NCBI GenBank assembly: GCA_028290345.1
Contig: JAQGKB010000176.1
Coordinates: 1-9,581, forward strand
Reading direction: 5' to 3'
Length of the DNA: 9,581 bases
Source of the DNA: Hyphomicrobiales bacterium
GTDB lineage: Bacteria > Pseudomonadota > Alphaproteobacteria > Rhizobiales > Devosiaceae
Positions 6,916 through 9,581 of the stretch are shown one piece after another. The notes beneath the pieces are model-generated. The model searched no databases, was not told the DNA's origin, and saw nothing but the letters and a program-made list of their open reading frames with translations. Every line of letters begins with the position of its first letter. The stretch's first letter is position 1. A program made the position numbers and the translations under genes.

Positions 6916-6944
6916 GAGATAGTCCGCGGAAGACTTTGCGGCAA
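6916..6944 (-). promoter_or_regulatory. Predicted promoter of tsaB giving a leaderless transcript
   Basis: TTGCCG (6944-6939) and TATCTC (6921-6916) are 17 bases apart on the minus strand. The predicted start, about 7 bases after the -10 box, falls at or next to the A of the tsaB ATG (6909). No Shine-Dalgarno sequence is visible before that ATG, which agrees with leaderless initiation. Confidence 0.45.
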
Positions 6945-6982
6945 GCCGATGCGGTTAGCGCAGCGCCGCAGCCAAGCTACCC

Positions 6983-7090
6983 GACCCCCACCCTTGCTGC
7001 CGCCTTCCCTCCCCGCAAGGGGGAGGGGGCGCCAAGCTACTACCTCAGTGTCTCCCTCCCCCTTGCGGGGAGGGGTCAGGGGTGGGGGTC
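6983..7090. repeat. Large imperfect palindromic intergenic repeat, copy B of family 1
   Basis: The left arm 6983-7027 and right arm 7054-7090 are inverted copies. They share an outer 11-base match (GACCCCCACCC and its complement) and an inner 20-base match. Each arm is itself a hairpin, with CCCTCCCC pairing to GGGGAGGG over a short GCAAG-type loop. The arms resemble those of the element at 39-170. This is the style of dispersed palindromic element seen between genes in many rhizobia and relatives. It sits 5' of the tsaB promoter and could form a cruciform or, if transcribed, a long stem. Confidence 0.75.
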
Positions 7091-7140
7091 AGGCCGCTTG
7101 CACTACGCCGAATTGGAACGCTGACGATGCCTTACACTGA

Positions 7141-7157
7141 CCCTCGAATCACGAGGG
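7141..7157. other. Small inverted repeat between the Nfu gene and tsaB
   Basis: CCCTCG and CGAGGG form a perfect 6-bp stem around a 5-base loop. It lies in the non-coding interval 6910-7232, between the hairpin behind nifU and the large palindromic repeat. No T-run follows on either strand. I see no gene or RNA in the remaining bases of this interval. Confidence 0.3.
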
Positions 7158-7211
7158 CGGGGAGCACATCCTAAACAGACGGAGATTCCGGCGTCCGCGG
7201 GCACGACGGCC

Positions 7212-7232
7212 GAGCGGCTTGCGAAGACGCTC
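7212..7232 (-). terminator. Stem-loop flush with the Nfu gene stop codon
   Basis: The 21 bases immediately after TAG fold symmetrically: GAGCG, one T, CTT, a CGC loop, AAG, one C, CGCTC. That is 8 base pairs with a single T/C mismatch. No T-run follows on the minus strand. It probably stabilises or helps end the nifU transcript, but this is inferred. Confidence 0.4.
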
Positions 7233-7793
7233 CTAAACCTGCTGCACGGCCTCGACGCCGGGCACGAAGTGCCGCAGCAAATTCTCGATGCCGCTTTTCA
7301 GCGTTGCCGTCGAGGATGGGCAACCGGAGCAGGCGCCCTGCATGTGAAGGAACACCGTGCCGTCGCGAAAACCCTTGAAGGTGATGTCGCCGCCATCCAT
7401 GGCCACCGCCGGGCGGACGCGGGTGGCGATCAGCTCCTTGATCACTTCCACGGTCTCGCCGTCGCTCTCGTCGAAGAACTCGCCCTCGCTGGTATCGACG
7501 TCGGGCTCACCGCTATTGACCACCGGCTTGCCGGAAAGGAAATGCTCCATGATCACGCCGAGGATCGCCGGCTTGATGTGGGCCCATTCGGTCACATCCT
7601 TGGTCACGGAGATGAAGTCGGAGCCGAGGAAAATTCCGGTGACGCCCGGAATTTCGAACAGGCCCGAGGCCAACGGCGAGATCAGCGCCGCTTCCGGGGT
7701 GCGGAAATCGCGCGGTTCGCCGACGAGCACGTCGCGCCCGGGCAAAAATTTCAGCGTCGCCGGATTGGGAGTGGCTTCGGTCTGGATGAACAT
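7233..7793 (-). CDS. Nfu-type iron-sulfur cluster scaffold/carrier (NifU C-terminal domain protein)
   Basis: The 186-residue cytoplasmic protein should carry a [4Fe-4S] cluster and deliver it to apo-proteins. Residues 1-87 form an Nfu N-terminal domain, beginning with the hallmark MFIQTEATPNPATLKFLPG. Residues 113-182 form the NifU C-terminal domain, with DGGDI at 133-137 and the cluster-ligating CSGC at 155-158. An acidic linker (about 96-112) joins them. I chose the ATG at 7793 because it starts at the conserved MFIQTEATPN, has GAGGA 7 bases upstream, and lies downstream of a good promoter. The open frame extends to 7892 but that extension is not conserved-looking. The gene appears monocistronic: the stop is TAG at 7235-7233 with a hairpin flush behind it and 300 bases before tsaB. 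An Irr-like operator over the promoter suggests iron control. MiaB, encoded nearby, is the kind of client such carriers serve. Confidence 0.93.
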   Translation of the reverse strand: MFIQTEATPNPATLKFLPGRDVLVGEPRDFRTPEAALISPLASGLFEIPGVTGIFLGSDFISVTKDVTEWAHIKPAILGVIMEHFLSGKPVVNSGEPDVDTSEGEFFDESDGETVEVIKELIATRVRPAVAMDGGDITFKGFRDGTVFLHMQGACSGCPSSTATLKSGIENLLRHFVPGVEAVQQV

Positions 7794-7800
7794 GGCGTGG

Positions 7801-7805
7801 TCCTC
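7801..7805 (-). promoter_or_regulatory. Ribosome-binding site fixing the Nfu start
   Basis: GAGGA on the minus strand is 7 bases before the ATG at 7793. It supports that start over an upstream in-frame start at 7892, which would put the promoter and the Irr-like site inside the coding sequence. Confidence 0.6.
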
Positions 7806-7822
7806 AACGGTCGGCAAAGCTA

Positions 7823-7839
7823 TTTGGAATGCTTCTAAA
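7823..7839. promoter_or_regulatory. Irr-type iron-control element (ICE-like operator)
   Basis: Read on the minus strand, the 17 bases are TTTAGAAGCATTCCAAA, a 7-3-7 inverted repeat differing by one base from the motif I recall for Irr binding in Alphaproteobacteria (TTTAGAA-N3-TTCTAAA). It overlaps the predicted -10 box and start site of the Fe-S scaffold gene, the position expected of a repressor site. Irr is known to shut down iron-consuming functions when iron or haem is short, so an Fe-S assembly gene is a sensible target. Binding is inferred. Confidence 0.55.
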
Positions 7840-7864
7840 ATAGAGTTTTCGACCGTGGTTGCAA
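7837..7864 (-). promoter_or_regulatory. Predicted promoter of the Nfu gene
   Basis: TTGCAA (7864-7859) and TATTTT (7842-7837) on the minus strand are 16 bases apart, giving a predicted transcription start near 7830 and a leader of roughly 35-40 bases before the ATG at 7793. A second possible -35 (TTGACT, 7889-7884) has no good -10 partner. The -10 box is embedded in the Irr-like palindrome. Confidence 0.5.
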
Positions 7865-7890
7865 GAGAAAACGCGACAGCGGCAGTCAAC

Positions 7891-7912
7891 AAAACGGTCA
7901 GTCAGGTGACCG
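7891..7912 (-). terminator. Terminator-like hairpin straddling the usp stop codon
   Basis: On the minus strand CGGTCA (7912-7907) pairs with TGACCG (7900-7895) across a 6-base loop, followed directly by TTTT and then GTTG. The TGA stop at 7904-7902 falls in the loop. The stem is short, but the stem plus T-run is what is expected of an intrinsic terminator. It would separate the stress-protein transcript from the nifU promoter that follows. Confidence 0.5.
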
Positions 7913-8375
7913 CGACGATTTCGGCGTCCGTCATGGCCGCCGGCACGATGGTGACCAGCACATGCAGATGGCCGTGGGCGGCGAAGTGCGAAACCAGCGG
8001 GCCGGGGCCTTCCGCGGATTGCCGCGCCGCCAGCACCAGGATGGCAATGTCCTGGTCCTCGGCGAGCAAAGCCTCGATCTCGTCGGCGGTGCTGCCCTCG
8101 CGAATGGCGGTCTCGACCTTGACGTTGCCGATGGCGGCGATGCGGGCAATGCGGGCATCGAGCAGCTTTTCGGCCTCCTCGCGGGCCTCGGCGCGCAACA
8201 CTTCCTCGACCCCCAAAAATTGCTGGAAATCGGAATTGTCGATCACCGTCAGCAGCACCACGGTGCCGCCGGTGCGCCGCACCCGATAGGCGGCAAAGGT
8301 CACCGCCCGGTCGCATTCCTCGTTCTCGTCGATGACGACGAGAAATTTTCGCTTGTAGCTGTCGATATCCGCCAA
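7902..8375 (-). CDS. Universal stress protein, UspA family
   Basis: The 157-residue product fits a single Usp domain. It has an N-terminal beta strand ending in Asp (FLVVIDENEECDRAV, residues 11-25), a second strand TVVLLTVID (38-46), a helix rich in Glu/Arg/Ala (56-80) and the strand ILVLAAR (112-118). The family has a Rossmann-like fold and usually acts in stress survival, often as an ATP-binding dimer. The usual G-2X-G-9X-G(S/T) ATP signature is not visible: the matching stretch is EGPGPLVSHFA (122-132), so this may be a non-ATP-binding (UspA-like rather than UspFG-like) member. No ATG is available at the N-terminus. The frame opens with TTG at 8375, six bases after AGGGG. A Usp gene at this position between trpS and nifU is common in rhizobia. 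The specific function is unknown. Confidence 0.85.
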   Translation of the reverse strand: MADIDSYKRKFLVVIDENEECDRAVTFAAYRVRRTGGTVVLLTVIDNSDFQQFLGVEEVLRAEAREEAEKLLDARIARIAAIGNVKVETAIREGSTADEIEALLAEDQDIAILVLAARQSAEGPGPLVSHFAAHGHLHVLVTIVPAAMTDAEIVAVT

Positions 8376-8381
8376 GTGCCG

Positions 8382-8386
8382 CCCCT
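8382..8386 (-). promoter_or_regulatory. Ribosome-binding site supporting the TTG start of the stress-protein gene
   Basis: AGGGG on the minus strand lies 6 bases before TTG at 8375. No other start codon is available nearby in this frame before the conserved first beta strand, so this site is the main support for a non-ATG start. Confidence 0.5.
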
Positions 8387-8405
8387 GTGCCGAACCGTGG
8401 CGTGA

Positions 8406-8434
8406 ATTATCCCACGCGCGCTGCCGGGCGGCAA
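8406..8434 (-). promoter_or_regulatory. Predicted sigma-70 type promoter of the universal stress protein gene
   Basis: On the minus strand, TTGCCG (8434-8429) and GATAAT (8411-8406) are separated by 17 bases, the optimal spacing, and lie about 30 bases before the TTG start codon. Both boxes are close to the housekeeping consensus. The -35 box falls within the palindrome after trpS. This is a prediction from sequence only. Confidence 0.5.
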
Positions 8435-8444
8435 GTTGCCGCCC
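8426..8444 (-). terminator. Perfect palindrome flush with the trpS stop codon
   Basis: A 19-base perfect inverted repeat (9-base arms GGGCGGCAA and its complement around one central base) starts at the base after the trpS TAA. Folded with a 3-base loop it gives an 8-bp GC-rich stem. There is no T-run after it on the minus strand, so it is not a classical intrinsic terminator. It could act as a 3' end-stabilising stem or a Rho-assisted terminator. It also overlaps the predicted -35 box of the stress-protein gene, so an operator role is possible. Confidence 0.5.
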
Positions 8445-9476
8445 TTAGCGGATGAAGCCGACGATCTGGCGCACGTCTTTCATGGTGGCCTCGGCGATCG
8501 CCGAGGCACGCTCGGCGCCATCGGCCATGAAGGCATCGATCGAGGCCGGATCGGCGACCAGCCGCTGCATTTCGCCGGCGATCGGGGCCAGCACGGTGAC
8601 GGCGAGATCGGCGAGCGCCGGCTTGAATACACCCCAGCCCTTGCCGCCGAATTCGGCGATCACCTGTTCCTTGCTGAGGTCTGAAAGCGCGGCGTAGATG
8701 CCGACGAGATTGTCGGCTTCGGCGCGGCCCTCGAGACCCTTGAGTTCGCTTGGCAGCGGTTCCGGATCGGTGGTGGCGCGCTTGATCTTCTTGGAAATAG
8801 TGTCGGCATCGTCGAGCAGCGAAATGCGCGACTGGTCCGAGGGATCGGACTTGCTCATCTTCTTGGTGCCATCGCGCAGGCTCATGATGCGGGTGGCGGG
8901 ACCCGCGATCAGGGGCTCGGTGATCGGGAAGAATTCAGCGGGCAGCCCTTCGGCGGCGATCGAGGCGGCGTAGTCGTTGTTGAATTTTTGCGCGATGTCG
9001 CGGGTCAGTTCCAGATGCTGCTTCTGGTCATCGCCGACCGGCACATGCGTGGCCTTGTAGAGCAGGATGTCGGCAGCCATCAGCGACGGGTAGGCGAAGA
9101 GCCCGAGCGAAACATTCTCCGAATTCTTGCCCGCTTTGTCCTTGAACTGGGTCATCCGCGCCATCCACCCCATGCGGGCAACGCAGTTGAACACCCAGGC
9201 CAGTTCGGCGTGCTGGTGCACCCGGCTTTGGTTGAAGATGATGGATTTTTTCGGATCGATTCCCGCCGCGACATAGGCCGCCGCAAGCTCGCGCGTCGAG
9301 CGGCGCAACTGCTCGGGCTCCTGCCAGACGGTGATGGCGTGCATGTCGACGACGCAATAGATCGTCTCATGCGTTGCCTGCAGCGGCACGAACCGCCGGA
9401 TGGCGCCGAGATAGTTGCCGAGGTGCAGATCGCCCGAAGGCTGGATGCCGGAAAAAACGCGCGGAGTGAAAGCCAT
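8445..9476 (-). CDS. trpS: Tryptophanyl-tRNA synthetase
   Basis: This cytoplasmic class I aminoacyl-tRNA synthetase activates tryptophan with ATP and charges tRNA-Trp. The 343-residue product has the usual bacterial length. The N-terminus contains FSGIQPSGDLHLGNY (residues 8-22), in which HLGN is the HIGH-type ATP-binding signature. KMSKS lies at residues 206-210, inside DGTKKMSKSDPSD. The segment around residues 127-150 (FAYPSLMAADILLY, then VGDDQKQH) is typical of the TrpRS active site. The ATG at 9476 places the protein directly on the conserved MAFTPRVFSG start; only a weak GGAA stands in the ribosome-binding position. The gene is probably cotranscribed with the upstream gene. TAA at 8447-8445 is followed immediately by a perfect hairpin. 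I see nothing abnormal in the protein. Confidence 0.97.
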   Translation of the reverse strand: MAFTPRVFSGIQPSGDLHLGNYLGAIRRFVPLQATHETIYCVVDMHAITVWQEPEQLRRSTRELAAAYVAAGIDPKKSIIFNQSRVHQHAELAWVFNCVARMGWMARMTQFKDKAGKNSENVSLGLFAYPSLMAADILLYKATHVPVGDDQKQHLELTRDIAQKFNNDYAASIAAEGLPAEFFPITEPLIAGPATRIMSLRDGTKKMSKSDPSDQSRISLLDDADTISKKIKRATTDPEPLPSELKGLEGRAEADNLVGIYAALSDLSKEQVIAEFGGKGWGVFKPALADLAVTVLAPIAGEMQRLVADPASIDAFMADGAERASAIAEATMKDVRQIVGFIR

Positions 9477-9539
9477 GGTCGATTTCCAAGAAGGTCTGGT
9501 GGCTTATGGCGCAAAGGCAAGGCCCGAGGCAAGGGTGCG

Positions 9540-9581
9540 CTATCGGCGCAGGCGTCTGAGAAACATGCCAAGCGGCTGGGC
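9540..9581 (-). CDS. C-terminal end of an upstream gene, probably murJ (partial)
   Basis: The minus strand entering the window reads 13 codons (AQPLGMFLRRLRR) and then TAG at 9542-9540, 63 bases before the trpS start. The short basic tail would suit the cytoplasmic end of a multi-spanning membrane protein. In rhizobia the gene upstream of trpS is usually murJ (mviN), the lipid II flippase, so that identity is inferred from gene order only. Thirteen residues cannot establish a family, and chance reading of an open frame this short is possible. Confidence 0.35.
   Translation of the reverse strand, partial: AQPLGMFLRRLRR

Noticed and set aside
7091..7211. Small gene, tRNA or other RNA between nifU and tsaB
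   Set aside because: Apart from the small inverted repeat I see no cloverleaf, no open frame with a start and ribosome-binding site, and no recognised RNA motif.
7794..7892. Upstream start for the Nfu gene at 7892
   Set aside because: The added 33 residues precede the conserved MFIQTEATPN start and would cover the predicted promoter and Irr-like site. The ATG at 7793 has a ribosome-binding site.
7357..8289. Plus-strand open frame of about 310 codons
   Set aside because: It is antisense across nifU, its promoter and usp. It is Ser/Thr-rich low-complexity translation without motifs and would cover the regulatory region.
9152..9571. Minus-strand open frame starting at 9571
   Set aside because: It runs mostly inside trpS in another frame, and the trpS frame has complete HIGH and KMSKS motifs.

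Overview
The window looks like a housekeeping stretch of an alphaproteobacterial chromosome, most likely order Hyphomicrobiales (Devosia-like is a guess). The grounds are high GC, the gene order murJ–trpS–usp–nifU–tsaB–rimI–fur–plsC–miaB–phoH–ybeY–ybeX (known from Rhizobium and relatives), a Fur/Mur-type regulator without its CxxC pair, an Irr-type operator, and GC-rich intergenic palindromes. Every gene I can support lies on the minus strand, so transcription runs from high to low coordinates.

Layout in transcription order. (1) 9581-8445: the last codons of a gene that is probably murJ, then trpS, ending in a hairpin flush with its stop codon. (2) 8434-7895: a universal stress protein with its own predicted promoter, a TTG start and a terminator-like hairpin straddling its stop codon. 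(3) 7864-7212: an Nfu-type Fe-S scaffold gene whose predicted -10 box lies inside an Irr-like iron-control element, ending in another flush hairpin. (4) 7211-6910: non-coding, with a palindromic repeat and the predicted promoter of tsaB. (5) 6909-4527: tsaB-rimI-fur-plsC, overlapping or closely spaced and probably one operon; tsaB may be leaderless. (6) 4526-4354: a second type of palindromic repeat. (7) 4353-197: miaB-phoH(ybeZ)-ybeY-ybeX, a tightly packed RNA-modification and ribosome-quality cluster. (8) 196-1: a palindromic repeat related to the one at 6983-7090.

The genes share a theme of translation fidelity (TrpRS; TsaB for t6A37; RimI for ribosomal-protein acetylation; MiaB for ms2i6A37; YbeY for rRNA maturation) together with iron handling (Nfu, Fur/Mur, the Irr-like site, and MiaB, which carries two Fe-S clusters).

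The most striking observation is in miaB. The conserved N-terminal motif TYG-C-QMNVYDS is present in frame upstream of the apparent ATG, but its universally conserved cluster-ligating Cys codon is TGA. The first available start, two codons later, hides the loss. Nonsense mutation with reinitiation, a base-substitution error, or recoding as selenocysteine are the alternatives. The remaining 465 codons are intact, so the change is recent, erroneous or tolerated.
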